DNA of 64,000 bases. It comes from Arthrobacter agilis. GTDB lineage: Bacteria; Actinomycetota; Actinomycetes; Actinomycetales; Micrococcaceae. The position numbers were made by a program, and so were the translations under genes. Positions 8,961 through 16,866 of this stretch are shown here, piece after piece. The stretch is taken from positions 310,001 to 374,000 of the forward strand of contig NZ_VHIM01000004.1 of the NCBI RefSeq assembly GCF_006494655.1, given 5' to 3'. The notes beneath the pieces were generated by a model. The model searched no databases, was not told the origin of the DNA, and saw nothing but the letters and a program-made list of their open reading frames with translations. The stretch's first letter is position 1; every line of letters starts with the position of its first letter.

Positions 8961-9929
8961 CTAGCGGCCGTCCGGGGCCGAGCCCCGCACCGGTAGCGGG
9001 ACACTTCCGGGACCGGCCCGCCCGACGTCGTCGCCCACGGTCCCTGACGCTGGACCGGCTGCGGTGTCGCCGGACGTGTCCGGGCGCGCCCCGGCGCTCC
9101 AGCTTGCCAGCAGCGCCAAGGCGTCCGACGACGGCGAATCGGGCTCGGCGGTGTAGGCGAACAGGGTGAGATGCGGGTCCGCCGCGAGCTGCAGGCCCTC
9201 GAAGGCGAGGGTGAGCTCGCCGACGACCGGATGCCGGAAGGTCTTGGACCCCGTGGTGTGCAGGTGCACGTTGTGCGCCGCCCAGCGCGTCCGGAACGTC
9301 TCGCTGCGCGTGGCCAGCTCGCCTATCAGGGAGGTGAGTTCGCGATCCTGCGGATTGCGTCCCGCCTCGAGGCGCAGCAGGGCCACACTGTCATTGGCCG
9401 CCCGCTCCCAGTCGCCGAAGAAGTCGTGCGAGCGCGGATCGAGGAAGGTGGCGCGCACGTAGTTCACCGGCCGCCGCCCGCCGTCGGACAGCGGCGCGTA
9501 GAGCGCCCGGCCGAGATGGTTCGCGGCCAGGAGGTCCAGCCGCCCGTTCTGCACCACCGCCGGGGCTCCCACCATGGCGTCGAGCAGCCGCTGGACGCCG
9601 GACCGGACACGGCGCGACACCGGCTGCCGACGCACGCGCACGTCGGTGGTGCCGGATCGGGCCAGGTGGTAGAGGTGCGACCTCTCGGCGTCGTCGAGCT
9701 GGAGGGCTGTGCACAGGGATTCGAGCACGCCGTCCGACACGCCCGCGAGATTGCCGCGCTCGAGCCGGATGTAGTAGTCGACACTGACGCCCGCGAGCAT
9801 CGCGACTTCCTCGCGGCGCAAACCCGGCACCCGGCGATTGGTGCCGAAAACCGTCAGCCCCGCCTGGCGCGGGGTGATGCGGGCGCGCCGGGACCTCAGG
9901 AAGTCGTGGATGTCGCTCTGAGTACTCAC
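8961..9929 (-). CDS. XRE-family regulator with MmyB-like ligand domain
   Basis: DNA-binding regulator of 322 residues. The N-terminal helix-turn-helix includes the family signature VPGLRREEVAMLAGVSVDYY, followed by YIRLERG; the remaining 200 residues match the MmyB-like ligand-binding domain found in actinobacteria, which often governs adjacent oxidoreductases. The GTG start at 9929 is chosen from the MmyB consensus N-terminus (STQSDIHDFLRSRR); its ribosome site is weak. It precedes the alcohol dehydrogenase gene on the same strand. The C-terminal 40 residues are Gly/Pro/Asp-rich and unlikely to be folded. Ligand unknown. Confidence 0.88.
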   Translation of the reverse strand: MSTQSDIHDFLRSRRARITPRQAGLTVFGTNRRVPGLRREEVAMLAGVSVDYYIRLERGNLAGVSDGVLESLCTALQLDDAERSHLYHLARSGTTDVRVRRQPVSRRVRSGVQRLLDAMVGAPAVVQNGRLDLLAANHLGRALYAPLSDGGRRPVNYVRATFLDPRSHDFFGDWERAANDSVALLRLEAGRNPQDRELTSLIGELATRSETFRTRWAAHNVHLHTTGSKTFRHPVVGELTLAFEGLQLAADPHLTLFAYTAEPDSPSSDALALLASWSAGARPDTSGDTAAGPASGTVGDDVGRAGPGSVPLPVRGSAPDGR

Positions 9930-10021
9930 TGACCCAAGCTTAAGCCGGATCCCGCGTGCCCGGGAGGCCCTGCTGGTACCTGCATCGGCGTACCCCTGGT
10001 GCCGCGCTGCCGTCGGGCCCT

Positions 10022-10819
10022 CTACCGGCCGGGCGGCCGCACCGGCCAGGAGTCCTGCGGGCCGGGCCGGGCCCTGCCCTGCAGGAGCCAGGTCCTGCCC
10101 TCCGCCGCCGTCCCGAAGAATCGTGTGGGGTAGGGCGGTTTGTGCTTCTGCTTGTAATAGGCAGCGATTACGCTGTCCCCCTCGGCCCCGACGATCGCGA
10201 GTGCCGAGACGCTCAGCCGGTGGGCGAACACCTCGAAGGCACCCGGCGTGAGCGAGACCATGCTGTTGTTGAGGGCGAGCATCGGCGGCCGCTCGCCGGG
10301 CGCCAGGGCGGCGACACCGGCCACGAGCGCTTCCGCCGCGGCGGTACTCACGCTCACGCCGTGCTCCCACCGCACCACGGCGACGCCGCCCTCGAGCTGC
10401 GCGCAGAACGGGTTCGCCTCCTCACTCGCGCGGCTCGTGGTGTCCCCTGCATCGGCCCGACCCGTCAGCCATGCGATCGCGTCCGACTCGTCGGTGAAGA
10501 ACCTGCTCGGGGTGACGGACCGATAGTTGAAGGCGGTGAGGACCCGGCCGACCTCGTCAACCCCCACCACTCCCGTTCGCAGGGAGCACGTGTCCTCGAT
10601 GAGCAGGTGCCGGGCCTCGAGTGAGATGGCGTCCACGAGACCGATACTGACCAGCAGCGGGCGCTTGCCGTGCGGCGAAGCCGCCGTCACGGCGGCCATC
10701 GTCTCCCGGACGTCCGACGCCTCGATCGTGACACCCGCTGCCCAGGCAAGGCGCAGCACATCGCCGTCGTCTGTCAGCGTGAATCGAGGCTGCTCCCCAG
10801 CGTCCCCAGCCATGCACAT
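10022..10819 (-). CDS. Tandem STAS/SEC14-like duplicated domain protein
   Basis: Protein of 265 residues made of two similar halves, about 12-118 and 137-246. Each has a hydrophobic strand, a stretch of the type RPLLVSIGLVDAISLEAR or RPPMLALNNSMVSLTPGA, a helix, and an ending of the form TRFF(x)3-6AxxWL. This resembles the single-domain STAS/SEC14-like proteins of Arthrobacter relatives. A linker rich in Ala, Glu and Thr joins the halves. I chose the ATG at 10819; an in-frame ATG at 10813 is equally possible. A signalling or partner-binding role is possible but not shown. Confidence 0.7.
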   Translation of the reverse strand: MCMAGDAGEQPRFTLTDDGDVLRLAWAAGVTIEASDVRETMAAVTAASPHGKRPLLVSIGLVDAISLEARHLLIEDTCSLRTGVVGVDEVGRVLTAFNYRSVTPSRFFTDESDAIAWLTGRADAGDTTSRASEEANPFCAQLEGGVAVVRWEHGVSVSTAAAEALVAGVAALAPGERPPMLALNNSMVSLTPGAFEVFAHRLSVSALAIVGAEGDSVIAAYYKQKHKPPYPTRFFGTAAEGRTWLLQGRARPGPQDSWPVRPPGR

Positions 10820-10970
10820 CCATTCGTGTCGCTCCGGAGCTTCGATCCTAGGCGCTGGAGCGCCGCGGGAACACTCCCCCGCTCCGACGGTCTCCCGGAC
10901 GTTGTGGGGCCGGCGGCATCCGGTGGAGGATGGGAGCACCCAGCCGCATGGACCGAAGGAGCTCATCCCC

Positions 10971-12341
10971 ATGGACTACACGTTCGACGTCCTCGTCATC
11001 GGCGGTGGGCCCGCCGGTATGGCGGCAGCCACACGGGCCGCGGAACTCGGGGCACGCACCGCCGTCGTCGAACGATCGGTGCTCGGAGGAACCTGTGTGA
11101 ACTCCGGCTGCGTCCCCACGCGTGTCCTTGCGAAAACCGCACGCCTGTTCCGGGAGGTGCGGACGGCCTACGACTACGGGATCGTGGTGGACGAGCCCTC
11201 GGTCGACTGGGACCGGACCGTGCAGCGAGTGCGGGCCACCGTCGCGCGTGTCCTCGACGCCAAGGGGTACGGGCCCACGATGGAGCGGCTGGACATCGAG
11301 CTCATCGAGGGTGACGCCGAACTCACAGGGGAACACAGCGTCGTCGTCGACGGCCGCGAACTCACTGCTGCGTCGATCATCCTGTGCATCGGAGGGAGCG
11401 GGCGCCGGCTGCCCATCGAGGGAGCCGAGCACGCCGTCCTTCCACACGAGGTCCTGGATCTCACGGACCTCCCGAAATCAGTGGCCATCATCGGCGGCGG
11501 CCACACCGGAGCGCAGATGACCACGATCTTCGATGCGCTGGGATCCGACGTCCTGCTCCTCGACCTCGCCCCCAGGATCCTCATGACCGAGGACGAGGAC
11601 GTCGCCACCGCCGTGACAGCCAGTTTCCGCGGCAAGGGCGTCCAGGTGGAGACCGGCATCGGCGGGATCGACAGCATTCGCCGCGAGGGCGGGACGCTGA
11701 TTCTGACCTGGGAGCGCGACGGCGACCGGCTGACGCGGACGGTGGACGCCGTCATCATGGCCGCGGGCTGGCCGGCGAACCTCTCCGGGCTCGGGCTCGA
11801 GGCCGCGGGCGTGGAGACCGCCCGGTCCTTCATCCCGGTGGACGACTATCTGCGCTCGAACGTGCCGTCCATCTTCGTGGCAGGTGACGCCAACGGCAGC
11901 AGCATGCTGGTGCAGGCCGCGGTCTTCGAGGGCGAGACAGCCGCGGAGAACGCCGTCCTGGGTGCCACCCGCAGCACCCCGCACCACCTCCTGCCGGAGG
12001 GCGGCTTCACCGACCCGGACTATGCCGGAGTGGGCCTGACCGAGGCGAAGGCCCGTGAACGGGATGCCGAGTGCCATGCCGTCACGGTGCCCTACGCCCT
12101 GGTGGAGCGGCCCATCATCGACGACCGCGAGCAGGGGTTCCTGAAACTCGTGGTGGACCGGCGGCGCGAACTCATCCTCGGCGCCCACGCGGTGGGCGAG
12201 AACGCGGTCGAGGTGGTCACCGCGGTCGCGTCCGCCATGGCAGGCGGGACCGATCTCGCCACCCTCGCGCGGGTGAAGTTCGCCTACCCCACGTACAGCG
12301 CGGTCATCGGGCATGCGGCGAGGGCGGCCCTGCGAGGCTGA
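10971..12341 (+). CDS. FAD-dependent pyridine-nucleotide disulfide oxidoreductase
   Basis: Class I flavoprotein of 456 residues related to lipoamide dehydrogenase, mercuric reductase and LpdA-type quinone reductases. FAD site VIGGGPAG (9-16), redox-active disulfide GGTCVNSGCVPTR (Cys42/Cys47), NAD(P) site GGGHTG, FAD site FVAGDANG, and a C-terminal dimerisation domain. The C-terminal catalytic His-Glu dyad of lipoamide dehydrogenase (HPTxxE) is replaced by FAYPTYSAV, so a true lipoamide dehydrogenase is unlikely; quinone or low-molecular-thiol disulfide reduction fits better (inference). The ATG at 10971 has GAAGGAG upstream. Confidence 0.88.
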   Translation: MDYTFDVLVIGGGPAGMAAATRAAELGARTAVVERSVLGGTCVNSGCVPTRVLAKTARLFREVRTAYDYGIVVDEPSVDWDRTVQRVRATVARVLDAKGYGPTMERLDIELIEGDAELTGEHSVVVDGRELTAASIILCIGGSGRRLPIEGAEHAVLPHEVLDLTDLPKSVAIIGGGHTGAQMTTIFDALGSDVLLLDLAPRILMTEDEDVATAVTASFRGKGVQVETGIGGIDSIRREGGTLILTWERDGDRLTRTVDAVIMAAGWPANLSGLGLEAAGVETARSFIPVDDYLRSNVPSIFVAGDANGSSMLVQAAVFEGETAAENAVLGATRSTPHHLLPEGGFTDPDYAGVGLTEAKARERDAECHAVTVPYALVERPIIDDREQGFLKLVVDRRRELILGAHAVGENAVEVVTAVASAMAGGTDLATLARVKFAYPTYSAVIGHAARAALRG

Positions 12342-12410
12342 GGACCCCGCGAACCCCTCGCCCGCGGTGCGTCGTCCGACTGCGTCCGATGGTCCTCGGG
12401 GCGCCCCCGC

Positions 12411-12433
12411 ACCGGCCACGCGTCGTGGCCGGT
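12411..12433. terminator. Bidirectional hairpin between convergent genes
   Basis: Ten-base perfect stem ACCGGCCACG / CGTGGCCGGT with loop CGT between the flavoprotein gene (plus) and the nitroreductase gene (minus), whose stops face each other. Confidence 0.7.
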
Positions 12434-12443
12434 ACGGCACGGG

Positions 12444-13040
12444 CTAGGCGCGCAGGAGGACGATCTCCTCGAGCGGCAGACGTGTGCGCGGTGCCGCCTC
12501 GCGCTCGGCCAGTGCAGCAGGGAGATCCGCCGCGTCCGCGAGTGTACCCACGGCCGTGACGGTCAGGGGCTTGAGGTTCTCGGTGAGCTCGAACGCCGCG
12601 ATGATCCTGTCCCACTCGACCCCGGCCATCTGATGGGTGACGAGCCCCTCGCTCTCGGCCTGCACACTCAGGTGCGCGATGGCCGCGCCCAAATCGTATT
12701 CGGCGTAGGGACGCTTGTCGCCGTCCACAGTGGACGTCTCGGCGACACCGACGATCAGGGCCGAGGCCCGGTCCGCCCAGGCGGCATTGAAGCCGACGAG
12801 GGCGGAGACGATCGAGCTGAAGGCGGCGGTACCGCGCCTGGCGACGATGAAGCGACGGGGTTGGTGGTTGCTCGCGGAGGGCGCCCAGCGCGCTGCCTCC
12901 AGCAGCGCGTCGAGCTGCGCGTCGGTGATCACGGCGTCGGCGTCGAACGAACGCGGACTCCAACGCCGCGCGAGTGCGTCGACGATGGGTACGCGGGTAT
13001 CAGCGAGGCGGGGGGTCTCGGTGGCAGGACTGAGGGACAT
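12444..13040 (-). CDS. Nitroreductase family protein
   Basis: FMN-dependent nitroreductase-fold enzyme, 198 residues, the short end of the family. The N-terminal motif RRWSPRSFD and the following LLEAARWAPSASNHQPRRF form the classical FMN phosphate-binding region. Later segments carry the helical hydrophobic core and a conserved VEWDRIIAAFEL. The ATG at 13040 has AGGAGCACC directly upstream. Substrates in this family include nitroaromatics, quinones and flavins; nothing nearby narrows the choice. Confidence 0.9.
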   Translation of the reverse strand: MSLSPATETPRLADTRVPIVDALARRWSPRSFDADAVITDAQLDALLEAARWAPSASNHQPRRFIVARRGTAAFSSIVSALVGFNAAWADRASALIVGVAETSTVDGDKRPYAEYDLGAAIAHLSVQAESEGLVTHQMAGVEWDRIIAAFELTENLKPLTVTAVGTLADAADLPAALAEREAAPRTRLPLEEIVLLRA

Positions 13041-13099
13041 GGTGCTCCTGTGCTCGTCGGATCGGATCGGCGCGCCATCGGGCCTCAGCTCCCACAACA

Positions 13100-13128
13100 C
13101 CCCGCCGGGCCGAGTCATTCCGGCGGGG
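13100..13128 (-). terminator. Hairpin downstream of the GNAT gene
   Basis: Nine-base stem CCCCGCCGG / CCGGCGGGG with an 11-base loop in the gap between the acetyltransferase stop (13160) and the nitroreductase start (13040). A direct repeat GGAACCGGCAG follows immediately. Confidence 0.55.
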
Positions 13129-13159
13129 AACCGGCAGGGAACCGGCAGAAGAGCCCGTG

Positions 13160-13792
13160 CTACCGCGGCATCCGCGCCAGGAGGCGGTACTGCGGGTTCT
13201 GCTCGATGAACGCCTCTGCGGGAGCACACCCGGGCACCACGCTGAGTCGGCGCTTGTGCGCGTTGAGCATGGCGTGCCGCAGCAACACCCGACCGAGGCC
13301 CCTGCCTTCGAAGCCGGGCTTCTCGACGAGGGCACGCAGGGTGAGCTGCCCGCCGAGCATGGAATAGCGGAGATACGCGGCGAGGGACCCGTCGAAGTAC
13401 AGCTCGAAACGGGAGGTGAAACCCGAGTCCTTGAACACCTCGCGGAGCCCCGGTCCGTCCCCGCGCGCGGCGATCCGGCGTGAACGGTCCTCGATCTCGT
13501 CGATGGCTGCCGCGTATCGCTCCGAGGCCTGCAGCGGCGGCCGATCGGAATCGAGGATCCGGAACATCCGGTTGGCAAGGACCCGCAGATCCGCGAGGGA
13601 CACAGCCGTGAGGTCCGGCATGTCGAGGGCCGCACTCATCCACTGCGCCTCGCGCTCCCGCTTGGTGAGGGGGACGGCGGACGACGACGGGGCCGCAGCG
13701 GCGGTGCCGGGGCCGGACGGTACGTGATCGGGGTGCAGGAGAGCTTCGACGTCTGTGCCGGTGAGCTCGGGAAGGGTGATGGGCTCTGTCAT
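13160..13792 (-). CDS. GNAT-family N-acetyltransferase
   Basis: Acetyl-CoA-dependent acyltransferase of 210 residues. The acetyl-CoA pyrophosphate motif is GFEGRGLGRVLL near residue 155, followed by the family helix RHAMLNAHKR. About 70 N-terminal residues precede the GNAT core and contain a Pro/Ala/Ser-rich low-complexity stretch (residues 24-40). I chose ATG 13792; a TTG four codons earlier is also possible, and neither has a good ribosome site. Substrate not predictable. Confidence 0.82.
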   Translation of the reverse strand: MTEPITLPELTGTDVEALLHPDHVPSGPGTAAAAPSSSAVPLTKREREAQWMSAALDMPDLTAVSLADLRVLANRMFRILDSDRPPLQASERYAAAIDEIEDRSRRIAARGDGPGLREVFKDSGFTSRFELYFDGSLAAYLRYSMLGGQLTLRALVEKPGFEGRGLGRVLLRHAMLNAHKRRLSVVPGCAPAEAFIEQNPQYRLLARMPR

Positions 13793-13946
13793 GGGGAGGT
13801 CCAATGATGGTTGCTCGCCGAAGCCTGCTTCAAGACCGTGGCGTTCCGAACACTAGCGGCCCCCACCCCCAAAAAAAACGAGGAGCCGTCGAGGGGCGGG
13901 CGGAGGACAGGGGCCCGCACTCGACGTGGATGGCGCCTGCAGGAAT

Positions 13947-13960
13947 CGAAGATGTGTTCT
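13947..13960 (+). promoter_or_regulatory. LexA-like SOS box upstream of the DUF6504 gene
   Basis: CGAAGATGTGTTCT matches 12 of 14 positions of the actinobacterial SOS operator CGAACRNRYGTTYG. It lies 41 bases before the start codon and abuts a TATTCT -10-like hexamer (13960-13965), the position expected for LexA repression. Confidence 0.55.
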
Positions 13961-14001
13961 ATTCTGGGAAACGAAAGCGACACCGGAACGGAGGACCCAC
14001 C

Positions 14002-14340
14002 ATGTCAGCGGAGATCATCGGCATCAATCGTGATCGGCGCACGCTCGACGAACCGGCGGCCGTGCGCTTCGCTCCTTCCGGCCGCCCACTGGCACTCCGA
14101 TGGCACGGCAGCATCTGGCAGGTCGTCGGCACCCCGACCGCACTGTCGGACGGAGCACCCGAAGCTCCCCGAGCTCCCCGGGTGCGGTCGACAGGACGGC
14201 CGACAGGACCGGCGGGCGTGTCGGGCTGGCGGTTCACCGCCCAGACAGGCCCCGCATCACCCGTGCTCGAGTTCTCCCTTCGCAGCGATGCCGGCCCGGA
14301 GGCATGGCGACTCGTCGGGGTGCGTGGAACCGGCGACTGA
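14002..14340 (+). CDS. DUF6504-like small protein, probably DNA-damage inducible
   Basis: Protein of 112 residues with an N-terminal core of the type VRFAPSGRPLALRWHGSIWQ and a C-terminal WRLVGVRG ending, resembling actinobacterial DUF6504. As I recall, that family is often encoded next to the mutasome genes imuB/dnaE2. Here it stands alone but has a LexA-like box in its promoter. The ATG at 14002 follows GGAGGACCCACC. The middle third (about 45-75) is Pro/Ala/Arg-rich and poorly conserved in appearance. Family assignment moderate; function unknown. Confidence 0.6.
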   Translation: MSAEIIGINRDRRTLDEPAAVRFAPSGRPLALRWHGSIWQVVGTPTALSDGAPEAPRAPRVRSTGRPTGPAGVSGWRFTAQTGPASPVLEFSLRSDAGPEAWRLVGVRGTGD

Positions 14341-14459
14341 CCAGAAGCCCGGTCCTGCGTGCCGCGATCCTGAAGTCCTCGCACCCCTGCCACGGGAGCA
14401 CCCGCCTGCAGGTCGCTCACGCGGGATGCCGTTCTCCTGCGTGTGACGCACTGCTAAAG

Positions 14460-14488
14460 TTGGCACACCTGAAAGGCAAGGGTACTTA
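14460..14488 (+). promoter_or_regulatory. Sigma70-type promoter
   Basis: TTGGCA and TACTTA hexamers separated by 17 bases, 26 bases upstream of the start of the small acidic protein gene. Confidence 0.5.
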
Positions 14489-14514
14489 GTTCCTCACTGA
14501 CGGCAGGGAAGACA

Positions 14515-14862
14515 ATGGCGACGACCGACAGGAAATTCACGGCGACCGAGGAGTCGACGAGCAAGCATCCTCATGACTGGGGACGGGCCATGGCAGTGGC
14601 GATCTGCCGACTCACCGAGATGGCACGGGAAGCCGGCGATCCCGTCCACCACGAAGAGCTCATCGGCGAGGATCTCCACCTCTTCGTCGAGGACACGGAC
14701 GACGGCGTCAACATCACGATGTCCTGGACGCCGAGGGAGCGGACGGAGCCTCCCGCTGACAAGGCGACGAGCGACGACGGCCCCGACGAGGAATCGGAGC
14801 ACAGCGCAGCAGGCCAGCGGTTCGATCCCACCGGTGGCAGCACCGCAGGGGTCGGCCAGTAG
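14515..14862 (+). CDS. Hypothetical small acidic protein
   Basis: Not recognised. It has 115 residues and starts at an ATG with AGGGAAG upstream and a good promoter at 14460-14488. Residues 20-80 look folded: a helix (RAMAVAICRLTEMAREAG), then a beta-rich segment ending in INITMSWTPRE. The last 35 residues are acidic and Ser/Gly-rich and look disordered. No cysteines or membrane segments, so probably cytosolic. Confidence 0.6.
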   Translation: MATTDRKFTATEESTSKHPHDWGRAMAVAICRLTEMAREAGDPVHHEELIGEDLHLFVEDTDDGVNITMSWTPRERTEPPADKATSDDGPDEESEHSAAGQRFDPTGGSTAGVGQ

Positions 14863-14954
14863 GGGGGGCTGAGCGGCCCGGCAGATCGCTAAGTAGACTG
14901 ATGATTTCCGGAGTAGGGTGGTGAAGGAGACCGACCCAACCCCTGGAGGACAGC

Positions 14955-15221
14955 ATGAGCGAAAACCGTCCCGACCCTTCGAACGCAGGCAACCCCGACC
15001 CGGAGGCCGGCAACGTCACCGGACTCGAGCCAGGAGGCGGAGTCCCGCCGGGAGAGACTCCACCGGCGGAGGCCAGCACCACCTGGCAGCAGGGACACGC
15101 GGAGGACGAGGGGACGTCGAAGGGTTTCCCCGCCGTCTGGCTGGGGATCATCGGGTTGATCGTGCTCCTGGTCCTCGTGTTCATCATCGGCAACATCGTC
15201 GGGATCTTCCAGATGTTCTGA
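14955..15221 (+). CDS. DUF6480 family small membrane protein
   Basis: 88 residues. The N-terminal half contains the DUF6480-like signature TGLEPGGGVPPGETPPAE; the C-terminus is one long transmembrane helix (residues 60-85, WLGIIGLIVLLVLVFIIGN). It is a single-pass protein whose N-terminal tail is Pro/Gly-rich. Function unknown in the family. A GGAGG-containing ribosome site precedes the ATG at 14955, and a strong bidirectional hairpin follows. Confidence 0.75.
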   Translation: MSENRPDPSNAGNPDPEAGNVTGLEPGGGVPPGETPPAEASTTWQQGHAEDEGTSKGFPAVWLGIIGLIVLLVLVFIIGNIVGIFQMF

Positions 15222-15241
15222 TGCCCCGACCGTGTATGCAG

Positions 15242-15277
15242 GAAGCCCCTCTCCGCCCGTAGGCGGAGAGGGGCTTC
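15242..15277. terminator. Strong bidirectional terminator
   Basis: Sixteen-base perfect stem GAAGCCCCTCTCCGCC / GGCGGAGAGGGGCTTC with loop CGTA between the convergent DUF6480 and PRC-barrel genes. Confidence 0.88.
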
Positions 15278-15293
15278 GTGTGTGCGGCAGGGA

Positions 15294-15620
15294 TCAGGCA
15301 GTCGTCGCGTCGTCCCTCAACCGGTAGTAGTCGATCAGCGCGGACTCCTCCTCGGGGGACAGCTCCGCACTGTTGACGAATCCCGGGGCGTCCGTGATGA
15401 AACTCTTCGTCCAGGCCAGGTGGAGATCGTCGCCCTCGAAGCGTGAGTTCGCGAGGGGGACGAAGTGCTTGCGCGAGTTGAGCAGTCCGAGCGACACCGT
15501 GACCCACGCGGGAATTCCCGACTCCTTCTCGAGGTGCACGTCGTTCACGTCGCCGAGCTTCTTCCCCTTGCTGTCCCAGGCGGTGGCTGCCTGGAGTTTG
15601 TTGATCTCTGCCTGAGACAT
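15294..15620 (-). CDS. PRC-barrel domain protein
   Basis: 108 residues, a single PRC-barrel-like beta domain: AWDSKGKKLGDVNDVHLEKE opens the fold and GLLNSRKHFVPLANSRFEGD continues it, followed by a C-terminal helix (LSPEEESALIDYYRL). Such proteins in actinobacteria are small cytosolic proteins of unclear role, often stress associated. The ATG at 15620 has GGGA upstream. Ends at the shared terminator 15242-15277. Confidence 0.8.
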   Translation of the reverse strand: MSQAEINKLQAATAWDSKGKKLGDVNDVHLEKESGIPAWVTVSLGLLNSRKHFVPLANSRFEGDDLHLAWTKSFITDAPGFVNSAELSPEEESALIDYYRLRDDATTA

Positions 15621-15700
15621 CGGATTCCCTTCGTGGACTGCGTGCGGGTCGTCTTCCATTCCAGCCCAGATAGGGCCTGAGGGCAATCAGGAACCGGCCG

Positions 15701-16756
15701 TCAGGCCTGGTCGGCCGCCTCGCCCAGCATGGGCAGGAAGCGATCCAGCGCCCAGACGAGGCTGAGCGGATTGGCGGCAGAGATCGAGAGCGTGAGCGTG
15801 TTGTCGCTGTCCGCGACGAGAGCACCGCTCTTGACCGCGGGGATCTGGCCGAGGAGGGGATCACCGGCGATGGCCTCCTTGGTGCCCTCGTCGGGCACCC
15901 AGGTGACGAAGATGTCGGAATCGAGTTCGTTGGCCCGCTCCGCCGACCAGGGAATGAAGAACTCGGTGGAATCCTTGGTGTTGTCCGTGACCACGTCGGC
16001 CTGCACCATGCCGAGTTCGGTGAGGAACCGGGGGCGATTGTCATTGGCGGTGTAGACATTGACGCCTTCGGCACTGGCCGGCTCGAGGTTGCCGTAGATG
16101 AAGGTCTTGCCCTCGAGCTGCGGGTAGTCGGCGGCGGCATCGGCGATCGTCTGCTCCGTTTCGGCGACGAGCTCCTCGGCGTCCTCGGACATGCCGAGCG
16201 CCTCTCCAATGATGCGCGTCGAGTCCTGCCAGGCCGTGCCGTAGGCGACCTCGGGATAGGCGACCACGGGTGCGATCTTGCTGAGGGTGTCGTAGTCCTC
16301 CTGTGAGAGCCCGGAGTAGGCCGCGAGGATGACGTCGGGATCGGTGGCTGCGATGTCGTCGAACGCGATGCCGTCCGTCTCGGAGTACTGCGCCGGAGCG
16401 TTGTCCGTGCCGATCGCGGCGTCGAGCTCTTCGAGCCGCGCATCCTTCCAGGGCGTGGACCCGTTCTCGTTGCCACCATAGGAGTCGATGGGCATTCCCA
16501 CGGGAACCACCCCGAGGGCGAGGGACACATCGGCGTTGACCCACGACACCGTCGCGACGCGCTCGGGCTGTTCCTCGATGGTGGTCTCCCCGAAAGCGTG
16601 CTCGATCGTGACGGGGAAGGCCCCCGCGGCTGCGGAGGCGCTGCTCCCACTGCCGGCGGTCGAACCACCGTCGGCCGGACCTGTGGAGCAGGCGGAGAGG
16701 GAGAGGACGGCGACGGCGGCAGCGGCGATCAGTCCGCGCAGGCGTGAGGGGGCCAT
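15701..16756 (-). CDS. Iron-siderophore ABC transporter substrate-binding lipoprotein
   Basis: Extracytoplasmic class III binding protein (FepB/FhuD-like), 351 residues. The signal peptide ends in the lipobox LSAC (Cys23), followed by a Gly/Ser-rich linker. The mature domain shows the usual start RVATVSWVNADVSLALGVVPVGMP and the central helix plus lobe II core (VWALDRFLPMLGE at the end). An iron box lies 51 bases upstream and shares 17 identical bases with the box of the permease operon near position 1930, so the two loci are probably co-regulated and form one importer (inference). Confidence 0.93.
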   Translation of the reverse strand: MAPSRLRGLIAAAAVAVLSLSACSTGPADGGSTAGSGSSASAAAGAFPVTIEHAFGETTIEEQPERVATVSWVNADVSLALGVVPVGMPIDSYGGNENGSTPWKDARLEELDAAIGTDNAPAQYSETDGIAFDDIAATDPDVILAAYSGLSQEDYDTLSKIAPVVAYPEVAYGTAWQDSTRIIGEALGMSEDAEELVAETEQTIADAAADYPQLEGKTFIYGNLEPASAEGVNVYTANDNRPRFLTELGMVQADVVTDNTKDSTEFFIPWSAERANELDSDIFVTWVPDEGTKEAIAGDPLLGQIPAVKSGALVADSDNTLTLSISAANPLSLVWALDRFLPMLGEAADQA

Positions 16757-16806
16757 GAGGCTCCTTGACTTCGATGGCCTCTGGGAGGCCGGGGACGGGG
16801 TAGAAG

Positions 16807-16820
16807 TAAGGCTAGCCTAA
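16807..16820 (-). promoter_or_regulatory. DtxR/IdeR-type iron box upstream of siderophore-binding protein
   Basis: TAAGGCTAGCCTAA, a near-perfect 14-base dyad, inside a 17-base block identical to the box near 1930. It lies 51 bases upstream of the lipoprotein start. Confidence 0.74.
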
Positions 16821-16866
16821 GGGCGGTTCGATTAGGAAATGCTTTTGTTGCGTAATAGGTAGGCGC

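Noticed and set aside
10971-12341. Assignment as lipoamide dehydrogenase or mercuric reductase
   Set aside because: The C-terminal His-Glu dyad and any metal-binding cysteine pair at the C-terminus are absent.
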